Assembly: GCF_025567315.1 (NCBI RefSeq)
Contig: NZ_JAOQJE010000005.1
Location: forward strand, 62,001-126,000
DNA from: Agathobaculum ammoniilyticum
GTDB taxonomy: Bacteria > Bacillota > Clostridia > Oscillospirales > Butyricicoccaceae
Reading direction: 5' to 3'
DNA: 64,000 nucleotides
A program made the translations under genes and the position numbers. Under the pieces are notes generated by a model. The model had not been told where the DNA came from and did not search any database. It saw only the letters and a list, made by a program, of their open reading frames with translations. Below, in pieces: positions 9,033 through 17,058 of the stretch (position 1 is its first letter; every line of letters starts with the position of its first letter).

Positions 9033-9564
9033 GGTTTTTCATTGTTTGGGCGCTGATCAGTGCGCCGATGAGCAGCAGCCAGGCACCGCCGCCCTGCCGC
9101 CACAGCCAGCAGCCTGTGGTGAGAAGTCCGGCCATGACAGCCAGCGAAAGCGCGCCGCGCGCGAATGGGAACCGGCCGCCGGCGAGGTGGCAAAGCGCCA
9201 TGCCGCCGTCGAGCGGCGGCATGGGGAGCAGGTTAAACGCGCCGAGCAACATGCTTGCGCCCGCAAGGCGGTAAAGCCCAAGCTCTCCGGCGAAGGCGGT
9301 AAGCGCAAAGCTGGCCGCCGGACCGGCAAGACAGACTGCGGCGCGAGCGCAGCGGCCCTCTGGCAGGGTGCAGCGAAGCACGGCGCCGCAGGCGGTAAGC
9401 GTCAGCCGAAGCACCCGACCGCCCGCAAGGGACAGCACCAGCACATGCCCCAGCTCGTGTATGGCCGCGGCAAGCAGGAACAGCGGCAGGGTATTGGTTT
9501 CGTCCACACACCAGAGCGCGGCCAGCAGCACGAGGAACCCGTCGCGGACCTCAAGCCTTTTCAC
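9013..9564 (-). CDS. M50-family intramembrane metalloprotease, SpoIVFB-like
   Basis: 183 residues, mostly hydrophobic, of the site-2 protease family. The zinc motif HELGH is at residues 36-40 and the second-helix motif NLLPMPPLDGG at 111-121. SpoIVFB cleaves pro-sigma-K in the outer forespore membrane of spore formers. It starts at a GTG that directly follows the stop of the M23 gene, with no clear ribosome site of its own, so it depends on coupling. It is shorter than the Bacillus SpoIVFB because no C-terminal CBS domain is present. The partner gene and the sigma-E-type promoter upstream support the sporulation reading. Confidence 0.8.
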   Translation of the reverse strand: MKRLEVRDGFLVLLAALWCVDETNTLPLFLLAAAIHELGHVLVLSLAGGRVLRLTLTACGAVLRCTLPEGRCARAAVCLAGPAASFALTAFAGELGLYRLAGASMLLGAFNLLPMPPLDGGMALCHLAGGRFPFARGALSLAVMAGLLTTGCWLWRQGGGAWLLLIGALISAQTMKNLAKTTE

Positions 9565-10305
9565 TTAAAGCTCGGTCAGGTAATCGGATGGGTCAAGGGC
9601 GGCGCCATCCTTCCACAGCTCAAGGTGCAGGTGCGGGCCGGTCGCGTTGCCGGTCTGGCCGACGCGTGCGATTTCCTCCCCGCAGCTTACCGAATCGCCC
9701 ACCTTGGCCGAGATGCTGCTGCAGTGCGCGTAAAGCGTGGAAAAGCCGTCGTCGTGGTCTACAATTAGATAATTGCCGTAGCTCGACTCCCCGATCTCGC
9801 GCACCGTCCCATCCGCAAAGGCGCCGATCCGGACGCCTTCATCCGCTGCGATGTCCAAGCCGTAATGAAAGCCCGGCTGTCCTGTGGTCGGGCTGAGACG
9901 GCTGCCGAAGTCCGAAGTCAATGTGCCTTCGGCGGGCAGGATGTGTTCGAATTCCATCGGATAGACGGTCTGGTCGACCGTATCGGGGAACAACGTTTTT
10001 TCCCGCCCCAGGATGTCGTCCGCGCCGCCGGAGGATACGGCATAGTCTGGCTCCTTCTCCTGGCTGTCCGGCTGTGCGCCGAATACCTCGCTGACATCCT
10101 GCACCGTATCATCCCCGCCGAACACGGCAAGGATACGGTCCGCGCCCGGCAGTCCGGCCAGCGCCGTCGCCGCTTTTTCGCGCGCGGAAACGGCGAGGGG
10201 CGCGTCCGCATATTTGATGATTCCCGCGGCGAGAATGAGTACCACCACGAGCAGCAGCCCTTTTCCGCTGCCGGCGCGTTTGCGCGCCGGACGTCTTCCT
10301 GTCAT
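9565..10305 (-). CDS. membrane-anchored M23 (LytM) peptidase, SpoIVFA-like
   Basis: 246 residues. One N-terminal membrane segment (about 16-30), a variable region, and a C-terminal M23 domain (about 115-246). All zinc and catalytic positions of an active LytM enzyme appear present: H147 and D151 (HYGLD), H194 (LYAH) and H225/H227 (HLHLE). In Bacillus the equivalent SpoIVFA holds SpoIVFB and SpoIVFA-type domains often lack some of these residues. The ATG at 10305 has AAAGGAGG 8 bases upstream; the longer frame is rejected. The M50 gene follows with no gap. It could cut peptidoglycan or only act as a scaffold. Confidence 0.8.
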   Translation of the reverse strand: MTGRRPARKRAGSGKGLLLVVVLILAAGIIKYADAPLAVSAREKAATALAGLPGADRILAVFGGDDTVQDVSEVFGAQPDSQEKEPDYAVSSGGADDILGREKTLFPDTVDQTVYPMEFEHILPAEGTLTSDFGSRLSPTTGQPGFHYGLDIAADEGVRIGAFADGTVREIGESSYGNYLIVDHDDGFSTLYAHCSSISAKVGDSVSCGEEIARVGQTGNATGPHLHLELWKDGAALDPSDYLTEL

Positions 10306-10332
10306 GTTCGCCGCCTCCTTTCCTCTGATGAA

Positions 10333-10361
10333 AGGGTATGAGAAAGGGGACAGGAATATGA
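10333..10361 (-). promoter_or_regulatory. sigma-E-type sporulation promoter of the M23/M50 pair
   Basis: On the minus strand, -35 TCATATT (10361-10355) and -10 CATACCCT (10340-10333) with a 14-base spacer. This fits the known Bacillus/Clostridium sigma-E consensus (KMATATT, 14-15 bases, CATACANT) at all -35 positions and 7 of 8 -10 positions. It lies 28 bases before the start codon. No sigma-A promoter of similar quality is seen here. Confidence 0.65.
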
Positions 10362-10390
10362 CTGCGCGGCCATATGCTATACAAAGAAAG

Positions 10391-10435
10391 TCCGGCAGCG
10401 GAGGCGCGTACGCTGGACGCACCTCCGCTGCCGGA
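10391..10435 (-). terminator. terminator after the leftward dehydrogenase operon
   Basis: A long GC-rich stem (TCCGGCAGCGGAGG pairing with its complement at 10422-10435), followed on the minus strand by CTTTCTTTGT. It separates the catabolic operon from the M23/M50 operon. Confidence 0.7.
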
Positions 10436-10466
10436 AGCTTGTAGATTGTGAAAGAAAGAGGATGGC

Positions 10467-11486
10467 TTACGGTTTGCTGCAGTCGAGCAGGATTTTCGGG
10501 TATTTGGATGTTTTGAATACCTCGAAGCTCTCCACCGCCTCGCTCAGCGGCATAATCTTGCCGATGATCTTGTCGGTCTGCATGCGCTCGATCATGTTGA
10601 TGGAGCGGTTCATGATCGTGGTCGTGGTGAATACGGTCTGGATGCGGCCCTCCTTCATGTACAGGTCATGCAGGTTAAGCGGCATCTCGAATTTGGGCGG
10701 GAATACCGCGAAGTAAACCGCGGTCCCGCAGCGGGCCAGGATCTTGAGCGGCGTTTCGGAAGCCTTGGGGGAGCCCGACATCTCGAACACATAGTCGAAG
10801 CCCAGTCCGTCGGTGATTTCCATGGCGCGGGCGACCGCGTCCTCGTTAAAGGGATCGATCGCGTACTGCGCGCCCATGGAGAGCGCCAGCTCGCGTTTTT
10901 CGGGTACCGGATCGATGACTGTGATGCGAGCCGCACCCGAGAGCAGGATCTGGTTGAGCATGATTGAGCCGATGCCGCCGACGCCGGCGACGCATACGGT
11001 CGCGCCGTGGCGGATGGGGGCAAGGTCCATGGCGCGCAGACAGCAGTTGGTCGGCTCCACGATCGCGTAATCACGCAGCTCAACGTTGTCCGGCAGCTTG
11101 TAGATCGTTTTGACATCCGTGACGACATATTCCGCGAAAGCGCCGGTGGGTTTGGAATTGATGCAGTACTGCGTCATGCCCTTTTTGCACCATTCGCATT
11201 CGCCGCAGTGGGAAACGGGGAACATCGTAACCTTGTCGCCCACCTTATAGCCGGCGGCGGCAGCTTGCTCGCCCAGTTCGACGATCGTGCCGGAGGCCTC
11301 GTGTCCGAGCGGGGCGGGGGGCTTGCTGTTCATGACGCCCATCGTCACCTGATGCACGTCGGTCGCGCAAAGCGCGGCGTATGCGACCTTGACCTTGACC
11401 TCGTTGGGCTTGACCTGCGGGATTTCGACCTCGCGCAGTTCGATCTGGTCCCAATCCACCCACCAGAGCTGCTTCATTGTTGCCAT
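10467..11486 (-). CDS. zinc-dependent alcohol/polyol dehydrogenase (MDR family)
   Basis: 339 residues of the medium-chain dehydrogenase family. It should oxidise an alcohol or polyol with NAD(P). The catalytic zinc site is given by LCATDVH and GHEASG, the structural zinc lobe by four cysteines in HCGECEWCKKGMTQYC, and the Rossmann motif by VAGVGGIGS. The ATG at 11486 follows AAAGGAG. It is the last gene of an operon with the split transketolase and a GPH symporter, which suggests a sugar-alcohol or unusual sugar as substrate. The exact substrate cannot be read from the sequence. Confidence 0.85.
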   Translation of the reverse strand: MATMKQLWWVDWDQIELREVEIPQVKPNEVKVKVAYAALCATDVHQVTMGVMNSKPPAPLGHEASGTIVELGEQAAAAGYKVGDKVTMFPVSHCGECEWCKKGMTQYCINSKPTGAFAEYVVTDVKTIYKLPDNVELRDYAIVEPTNCCLRAMDLAPIRHGATVCVAGVGGIGSIMLNQILLSGAARITVIDPVPEKRELALSMGAQYAIDPFNEDAVARAMEITDGLGFDYVFEMSGSPKASETPLKILARCGTAVYFAVFPPKFEMPLNLHDLYMKEGRIQTVFTTTTIMNRSINMIERMQTDKIIGKIMPLSEAVESFEVFKTSKYPKILLDCSKP

Positions 11487-11526
11487 GATATAGACACTCC
11501 TTTCAGAAAATCCGTGTGACAGGTAC

Positions 11527-12927
11527 TCAGTTCGCCATACCGCGCTCACGCAGGTCGGCGACAATTTTATCATAAGTGGCCTTATCCAGCTTGTATGCGA
11601 ACAGTGCAATCGCACATACGATCGAGCAGAGGCCGATGAACATATGCGAGCCGAAGTTCATGGCGAACAGCACGGTTGCATTCTGCTGCGCGCCCGCCAC
11701 ATAGCCCAGTGCGTCGAGTAGGGCCGCAGCGCCCGCGATCGAAACCGCCTGGCCGACCTTGAGCATGAAGTTAATGAATGTGGACAGGAAGCCGGCGCAG
11801 TAAACGCCGCACTTGTGGTAGGTATACTCGGCGGTGTCGGGCATCATGCCGAACACATTGCCCAGCATCATGCCGGAGCCGAGACCCACGCCGCCCATCA
11901 TCACATAATAGATGATCTGGCCGCCCGAGGTGGTGATCGGCAGGAACTGCGAGATGATCGAGCAGATGGCGATCAGCGTAAAGGAAACACCGCCCAGTGT
12001 CCCCTTGTTCTTGACGCGGGTGACAAGATAGCTGACTGAGAACGCGCCCACCATGCCCATGACCGACCATAGGGTCTGTGTGTTCGCATAGAGCAGCTCG
12101 TCGCCGGCGTTATAGGTGCAGAAGTACAGGCGGAACGTCATGCCGCCCTGGATGATGCCCCAGCCGAGGTAGGCGATGGCAAGCTGGATAACCGGCCAGT
12201 TGCCTTTGAGCACCTTGAACTGCTTGATAAAGGAAACCTTTTCGGTCTTGGTGTCGTCGATTGTGACGACCTCCTTGGAGGAAGCGACCGTGATAATAAA
12301 GAATGGTACTGCGAGCAGGGAGAACACAATCGCCGCGTTGCGGTAACCGGTCGCGCCGCCGCCCATCGCGTTGACGACGCGGAGCGTCGCATAGGACAGT
12401 ACGGTCATGGCGAGGAACGCTCCGGTCATGCGGTAGCTGGAAAGCGCGCTGCGCGTTTCGGTATCGCGGGTCATCATGGCGGGCATCGCGGAGTAAGTAA
12501 CATTCACCATCGTATAGACCAGTGCGAGGATGAAGTACATGCCGAGCCCCCACCAAGTACGGGCGGTTTCCGACCATTCCAGATTGGTGGTGAACGTCAG
12601 CACGTTGAAAATCAGCATTGGGATAAAGGAGAACATGACCCAGGGACGGTACCGCCCCCAGCGGGTGCGCGTGTGGTCAGCCAGCGAGCCGACGATGGGG
12701 TCGTTGACCGCGTCCCAGAACTTCGAAATGAAAATCAGCAAACCGACCGTCGTTGCGTTAATCAGCGCAATATCGGTCAGGAAGAATACCAGGTAGGAGC
12801 CGACCAACGTCCAGCTCATATTGCAGGCAAAGTCGCCGCAGGCGTAGCCTATTTTGCGAGGGATATTCAGCTTGGTATACTCATTCACTGCGGCAGCGGA
12901 TGAGGTTGCGGTCGTTTGTGTGCTCAT
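11527..12927 (-). CDS. GPH-family sugar:cation symporter (MelB/XynP type)
   Basis: 466 residues with 12 predicted membrane segments. The glycoside-pentoside-hexuronide signature is clear near residue 70: FWDAVNDPIVGSLADHTRTRWGR, with RYRPW after it. These permeases import sugars, glycosides or polyols with Na+ or H+. It lies between the transketolase genes and the dehydrogenase, all on the minus strand, so it probably brings in the substrate of this pathway. Confidence 0.9.
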   Translation of the reverse strand: MSTQTTATSSAAAVNEYTKLNIPRKIGYACGDFACNMSWTLVGSYLVFFLTDIALINATTVGLLIFISKFWDAVNDPIVGSLADHTRTRWGRYRPWVMFSFIPMLIFNVLTFTTNLEWSETARTWWGLGMYFILALVYTMVNVTYSAMPAMMTRDTETRSALSSYRMTGAFLAMTVLSYATLRVVNAMGGGATGYRNAAIVFSLLAVPFFIITVASSKEVVTIDDTKTEKVSFIKQFKVLKGNWPVIQLAIAYLGWGIIQGGMTFRLYFCTYNAGDELLYANTQTLWSVMGMVGAFSVSYLVTRVKNKGTLGGVSFTLIAICSIISQFLPITTSGGQIIYYVMMGGVGLGSGMMLGNVFGMMPDTAEYTYHKCGVYCAGFLSTFINFMLKVGQAVSIAGAAALLDALGYVAGAQQNATVLFAMNFGSHMFIGLCSIVCAIALFAYKLDKATYDKIVADLRERGMAN

Positions 12928-12969
12928 GAAAAATCCCCTTTCTTATCTCCGTGTTGTTGGATAAACAGC

Positions 12970-13012
12970 CTGCCCCTGCGGAAACGGATTCCGGCCGGCT
13001 CCGCAGGAACAG
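12970..13012 (-). repeat. intercistronic hairpin between transketolase and symporter genes
   Basis: CCTGCGGA/TCCGCAGG stem extended by CCTG/CAGG across a 2-base internal loop. There is no U-run after it, so it may set mRNA ends or lower expression of the downstream genes rather than end transcription. Confidence 0.4.
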
Positions 13013-13031
13013 GATGCGCCGAGGGACAGGG

Positions 13032-13985
13032 TTACTTCGCGGCCGAGCGGATATAGGCGGCGATGTCTTCCGCGGCGTAGCCGTATTTGCGGCGCAGCTC
13101 CTCCCCGCTGCCGAAGCCCGCGTAGACCTGCGGGATGCCGAACCGGCGGAACGACTTGGGCTGGATGTGGTTGTCCGTGAAGAAGTCGGACAGCGTGCTG
13201 GCCAGGCCGCCGCTCATCAGATGGTCCTCCCAGACGACCAGGTTGCCCGTCTCCTCAACCGCCTTGCGGACGGCCGCCTCGTCGAAGGGCTTGATGGAAT
13301 ACATGTCGATCACGCGGACGTCGATCCCCTCTTTCGCAAGCTCCTCCGCCACATCAAGCGCTTCGCCTACCATTTCGCCATGCGCAAGGATGGTGAAATC
13401 CTTGCCGTCGCGCGCGGTCACGCTGCCGCCGATCTTGTATTCAATCGTACCCGGCTCATAAAGCTGACGGTCCTTCTTGCCCTGCGCCAGACGGATGTAC
13501 ATTGGGCCGGCATAGTCCATGGACAGGTGCAGGATGTCGCGGATCATGTTCGGGTCGCCGATGGACAGCACAGTCATGTTGACCATGCTCTTGAGGATCG
13601 CGATATCCTCCATCGCGTTGTGGGTCGAGCCGCCACCCGAGGTCAGGCCGCCGCCCGTACCGATGATGCGGACCGGCAGGTTCTGATAGCAGACCGCGGT
13701 GCGGACCTGCTCGCATGAGCGCATGGACAGGAACGGGAGCATGCCCATGATGACCGGAATGTTGCCCTCGAGCGCAAGGCCGGCCGCAACGCCCACGCAG
13801 TTCTGCTCCGCGATGCCGACGTCGATATACCGGTTTGGATAATGCTCGCGGAAACGCTTGAGGTTCATGCCGACATCGGGCGTGCAGACGAACAGCTTTT
13901 CATTGGTTTTGCCGATCTCATCCAGGGTGTCCCCGATCACGCTGCGCGCGGAAATCCATTCTCCAAAGTTAAATGAGCCAGCCAT
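13032..13985 (-). CDS. transketolase, C-terminal subunit
   Basis: 317 residues covering the pyrimidine-binding and C-terminal domains of transketolase. The catalytic glutamate that activates thiamine diphosphate is in DVGIAEQN (about residue 79). With the N-terminal subunit encoded upstream it forms a split enzyme that moves two-carbon units between ketoses and aldoses. The gap to the upstream gene is only 2 bases, so the two subunits are made together. Clostridia often carry several split transketolases; the setting with dehydrogenases and a symporter suggests a dedicated catabolic copy. Confidence 0.92.
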   Translation of the reverse strand: MAGSFNFGEWISARSVIGDTLDEIGKTNEKLFVCTPDVGMNLKRFREHYPNRYIDVGIAEQNCVGVAAGLALEGNIPVIMGMLPFLSMRSCEQVRTAVCYQNLPVRIIGTGGGLTSGGGSTHNAMEDIAILKSMVNMTVLSIGDPNMIRDILHLSMDYAGPMYIRLAQGKKDRQLYEPGTIEYKIGGSVTARDGKDFTILAHGEMVGEALDVAEELAKEGIDVRVIDMYSIKPFDEAAVRKAVEETGNLVVWEDHLMSGGLASTLSDFFTDNHIQPKSFRRFGIPQVYAGFGSGEELRRKYGYAAEDIAAYIRSAAK

Positions 13986-13987
13986 CT

Positions 13988-14839
13988 TTATGCCTCCTTA
14001 CCGTAGTTCTTTGCCAGATCCTTGAGCGCCTGGTCCCAGTCTTCCTTGTTCAGGCTGCCGGCATGCCAGCCGATCACCTTTTCCATGAAGTCCACGCCCT
14101 TGCCCTTGGTGGTGTGCGCCACAATCGCCGTCGGACGCAGGGAGGTCACGGGCGGAAGGCTGTCCAGCGCGTCGACGATGGCGTTCATGTCGTGTCCATC
14201 AATCTCGATCACGTTCCAGCCGAACGCTTTCCATTTGTCGGCATACGGCTCCATGCAGGTGATTTCCTCGGTATAGCTGCACATCATCTGCTTGTTGCGG
14301 TCAATGACCGCGACAAGGTTGCCCAGCTCGTAGGAGCGCGCCGACATCGCGGCCTCCCAGACCGAGCCCTCGCAACTCTCGCCATCCCCCAGCATGCAGA
14401 CGACGCGGTGGCTTTCCTTTTTGACCTTGGCGGAGATGGCCATGCCGACCGCCATGGATAGGCCCTGTCCCAGCGAGCCGGAGGAGCATTCCACGCCCGG
14501 CAGATGTACCTTGCAGGGGTGCATGCCGTAGGCGCTGTCCATCTGGCCATAGGTGCGCACGATCTCGTCATAATCGAAAAAGCCGCGCAGCGCCATCGCG
14601 ATATACATGCACACCGCGCCATGCCCCTTGGAAAGGACGAAGCGGTCGCGCCTCGGATTTTTGATGTCGGTCGGGTCAACGTTCAGCCCGTGGTGGAACA
14701 GACCGATCAGCAGGTCGGTCATCGACAGGTCGCCGCCGATATGTACGGCACCCTCGTATACGCCGCATAGATTGATCAGCTTTGTGCGCATTTCATACGC
14801 CAAGTCGTTTAAGCGCTTTACTTCCTGTTTGTCTGCCAT
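13988..14839 (-). CDS. transketolase, N-terminal (thiamine-diphosphate-binding) subunit
   Basis: 283 residues with the PP-binding domain. The TPP motif begins with GDGESCEGS and ends near NLVAVIDRN, and an early SKGHGAV holds the conserved histidine. The ATG at 14839 has AAGGAGG 7 bases upstream; the longer frame into the leader is rejected. It is the first gene of a four-gene leftward operon: both transketolase halves, symporter, dehydrogenase. Confidence 0.92.
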   Translation of the reverse strand: MADKQEVKRLNDLAYEMRTKLINLCGVYEGAVHIGGDLSMTDLLIGLFHHGLNVDPTDIKNPRRDRFVLSKGHGAVCMYIAMALRGFFDYDEIVRTYGQMDSAYGMHPCKVHLPGVECSSGSLGQGLSMAVGMAISAKVKKESHRVVCMLGDGESCEGSVWEAAMSARSYELGNLVAVIDRNKQMMCSYTEEITCMEPYADKWKAFGWNVIEIDGHDMNAIVDALDSLPPVTSLRPTAIVAHTTKGKGVDFMEKVIGWHAGSLNKEDWDQALKDLAKNYGKEA

Positions 14840-14878
14840 CACAATACCTCCTTGAATGTTGAATACGCGCAGGGGAAG

Positions 14879-14894
14879 TGTGAACTTTTTCACA
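14879..14894. promoter_or_regulatory. Crp-like operator at the transketolase operon start site
   Basis: TGTGA-N6-TCACA, a perfect inverted repeat that equals the core of the Crp/Fnr-family consensus. It lies just downstream of the -10 box on the minus strand, so a bound protein would block transcription start. Two more TGTGA half sites occur at 14953 and 15090. Confidence 0.5.
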
Positions 14895-14900
14895 ATTATA
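14895..14900 (-). promoter_or_regulatory. -10 box of the transketolase operon
   Basis: A perfect TATAAT on the minus strand, 56 bases before the start codon, without a good -35 hexamer 16-18 bases upstream. This suggests a promoter that needs an activator, for example the AraC protein encoded at 17059. Confidence 0.45.
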
Positions 14901-15163
14901 TTGACATAAAAATAACGATATGGTTGAATTATCGTATTTTGCGACTGCGTTTTGTGAAAAATGACAATACGGATTCGACGCTCCCCTTGTGTATAAGTAT
15001 CATACGACGGTTTTTAGTGTCTGTCGTCTGGTTTTACGGACATGAAATTGCATTTTGTGTCCAAAATAAGCGGTATAGAGTTGGAATATTGTGAAATGTT
15101 TACAAAAAACGGGTGTGCTTTTTGCACATATCGGATTTTGCGGTCCTGCCCTGAGAAGGCGAG

Positions 15164-15199
15164 AAAAAACGGCCGGAGGACGAGGCCTCCGGCCGTTTT
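15164..15199 (-). terminator. terminator of the second dehydrogenase gene
   Basis: A 14-bp perfect stem (15166-15179 with 15186-15199) and a 6-base loop. On the minus strand it is followed by a run of six T. Confidence 0.85.
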
Positions 15200-15208
15200 C
15201 AGGAAAAA

Positions 15209-16276
15209 TTACTCGAGGTCGGGATTGCACTTGATAAGGATTTTGGGGTATTTTCCGGTCAGCTGCGCATCAAACGCGGCCACGCCGTCATCCAGGTCGA
15301 ACACCGTTTCAGTCAGGCACTTGAGGTTGAGGCGCGGCAGGAGCTGCAGCGCGCGCGGATACGCATAGGGGGCGACCATTACGCCGGTCACCGTTATCTC
15401 CTTGAAGTAGCAGTATTTCGAGATGTTGAAGGGCAGTTCGTACTCGTTCGGATACTGGGCGCCGTAGATCAGCATGCCGCAGTTGGCGGTGATATCAGGC
15501 AGCGAGGTGACCGCGCGCACCGAGCCGGAGCAGTCCAGAACAACGTCATAGCCCAGGCCGCCCGTCAGTTCCATCGCGGCCTGCACAACATCCTGGGAAG
15601 CGGGGTCGATCAAATGGTCCGCGCCAAGCTCGGAAGCCAGCGCGCGCCGGTCCGCGATCGGCTCGATCATGGTCAGGTCGGTCGCGCCGTACAGCTTGAA
15701 GGTCTGCAGGGCCAGCAGGCCGATCGGGCCGCCGCCACAGACACAGACGCGCATGCCGACCTTCATCTGCGCCTTGTCCATCATGCGCACGATGATCGAC
15801 ATGGGTTCGAGCAGGCAGCCTTCTTTCAGGCTGACCGAATCAGGCAGCTTGTAGACCTGGTCCTCGTGCCAGATCAGTTCGGGCGCGTAGCCGGGGCGGT
15901 TGTACTGCTGCGCGTTGACGCAGAACTGCTGCTGTCCGTTCTGGCAATAATAGCACCCGCCGCAGAACCGCAGGAAATTGCCCGCCACGCGGTCGCCGAC
16001 CTTCAGGCCCTTGTGGTTGGCCTCCGGCCCTAATTCAACGACGACGCCGGAAATCTCGTGGCCGAGCGGGATCGGCTCGGTGGAGCCTTTCGGCTGGCCG
16101 AAACAGCCGGCAACACAGTGCGGGTCCGAGCCGCAGATCGCGCAATACGCGACCTTAATCCGGACATCCTGCGGTCCCATGGCAGGGAATGGGATATCCA
16201 CCAGGGCTACCTTGCCGCGTGTTTCTGGGTTGGGATCTTTCATGTCGCCAACCAATACGCCGCATAATGTCTTCAT
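15209..16276 (-). CDS. zinc-dependent sorbitol/threonine-dehydrogenase-like enzyme
   Basis: 355 residues of the zinc MDR family, distinct from the enzyme at 10467. The catalytic zinc motif is CAICGSDPH and GHEISG; the structural zinc cysteines lie in FCGGCYYCQNGQQQFC; the Rossmann motif is CVCGGGPIGLLALQ. It is closest in style to polyol and threonine dehydrogenases. The ATG at 16276 follows AAAGGAGG. It is transcribed alone from its own promoter with a palindromic operator, and shares direction with the transketolase operon downstream. Confidence 0.85.
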   Translation of the reverse strand: MKTLCGVLVGDMKDPNPETRGKVALVDIPFPAMGPQDVRIKVAYCAICGSDPHCVAGCFGQPKGSTEPIPLGHEISGVVVELGPEANHKGLKVGDRVAGNFLRFCGGCYYCQNGQQQFCVNAQQYNRPGYAPELIWHEDQVYKLPDSVSLKEGCLLEPMSIIVRMMDKAQMKVGMRVCVCGGGPIGLLALQTFKLYGATDLTMIEPIADRRALASELGADHLIDPASQDVVQAAMELTGGLGYDVVLDCSGSVRAVTSLPDITANCGMLIYGAQYPNEYELPFNISKYCYFKEITVTGVMVAPYAYPRALQLLPRLNLKCLTETVFDLDDGVAAFDAQLTGKYPKILIKCNPDLE

Positions 16277-16320
16277 CACAAACTGCCTCCTTTGCCTTAT
16301 GTAAAGTATAGAATTCCGAA

Positions 16321-16334
16321 CGCTGTACACAGCG
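16321..16334. promoter_or_regulatory. palindromic operator at the second dehydrogenase promoter
   Basis: CGCTGT-AC-ACAGCG, a perfect 6-2-6 inverted repeat. It covers the region just after the expected transcription start on the minus strand, a position used by repressors. Confidence 0.45.
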
Positions 16335-16343
16335 CTATATTAA

Positions 16344-16372
16344 TCAATACCAAGCATTTCAGTCAAAGTCAA
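16344..16372 (-). promoter_or_regulatory. promoter of the second dehydrogenase gene
   Basis: On the minus strand, -35 TTGACT (16372-16367) and -10 TATTGA (16349-16344) with a 17-base spacer. Confidence 0.5.
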
Positions 16373-16454
16373 TTTATATTTCAGACATTTTCGCGGGAAA
16401 CATGTCCCTTTTGGGGAATAGAAAATTTCGCGTTTTTTTCTATAGCAAACGCCC

Positions 16455-16483
16455 CTGACAAGTGTGGTATCCCATGTTATAAT
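16455..16483 (+). promoter_or_regulatory. promoter of the small membrane protein gene
   Basis: -35 CTGACA (16455-16460) and -10 TATAAT (16478-16483) with a 17-base spacer, 21 bases before the GTG start. Confidence 0.6.
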
Positions 16484-16503
16484 GAAAAAAACAGGAGAAA
16501 CGG

Positions 16504-16962
16504 GTGTGTTATATGACGACGCGATACCGGAAGATGGTGGATGAGCTGGCTGACCAGTTGGAGCCTGGCGAGCAGGTGGAGGATGTGGCTTTGTTCAATT
16601 CCATCCCGACCATGTGCGGCTATTTTGCATTCGCCGCGGTTTCGTTTGCTGCGGGGCGGCTGTTTTCCGGCTATCACGCGGCGGTCCTGCTGTCGAGCGT
16701 GCTTTCCATGTGGATGATGGCGAGCGCAGCACATACCCTGTATCTGACGCAGAATTCGTGCGTTCTGGTCACCGACCGGCGCACGTTCGGCCATGTGGGC
16801 GAAAAGCGCTTCAGCCTGCCGCATGCCCAGCTCAAAAAAATGCTGCTCAGCCGCGTGCTGTTCCTGGATGGAGGGGACGCCCGTTCCAGCGTCCTGCTGC
16901 GCCATGTGTCCAACCGGCGTGAGCTGCATGCCGCTATTGCAAAGCACAGCGAAATCCTGTAA
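16504..16962 (+). CDS. small membrane protein of unknown function
   Basis: 152 residues with two adjacent hydrophobic segments (about residues 36-52 and 58-76), then a cytosolic part rich in beta-strand and basic residues (LVTDRRTFGHVGEKRFSLPHAQLKKM), which resembles the bacterial PH-like domains found after two membrane helices. I cannot assign a function. The GTG at 16504 is favoured because AGGAG lies 6 bases upstream; the next ATG (16513) is too far from it. Confidence 0.65.
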   Translation: MCYMTTRYRKMVDELADQLEPGEQVEDVALFNSIPTMCGYFAFAAVSFAAGRLFSGYHAAVLLSSVLSMWMMASAAHTLYLTQNSCVLVTDRRTFGHVGEKRFSLPHAQLKKMLLSRVLFLDGGDARSSVLLRHVSNRRELHAAIAKHSEIL

Positions 16963-17058
16963 AATAAAATTACTATGCAAAAATAACAAATAACCTGTGT
17001 TTTTTGCATTATGAGAATGAGGGCTGATAACAGGAGAGAAAAAGGAGGAAAGATCGCT

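Larger units (their letters stand above)
14840..15163. other. AT-rich regulatory intergenic region
   Basis: No gene is supported here. It holds the transketolase operon promoter and operator at its left end, two further TGTGA half sites, and short inverted repeats around 15005-15075 (ACGAC/GTCGT and GGACA/TGTCC). The base composition is much more AT-rich than the flanking genes, as expected for a control region. Confidence 0.6.

Noticed and set aside
10467..16276. Sulfoquinovose (sulfo-TK) degradation cluster
   Set aside because: That pathway uses a transketolase with isomerases and a sulfoacetaldehyde reductase; no isomerase or sulfonate transporter is encoded here, so the split transketolase alone is not enough.
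17011..17058. ATG at 17011 as start of the AraC gene
   Set aside because: It lacks a ribosome site, while AAAAGGAGG lies inside this stretch at the right distance from TTG 17059.
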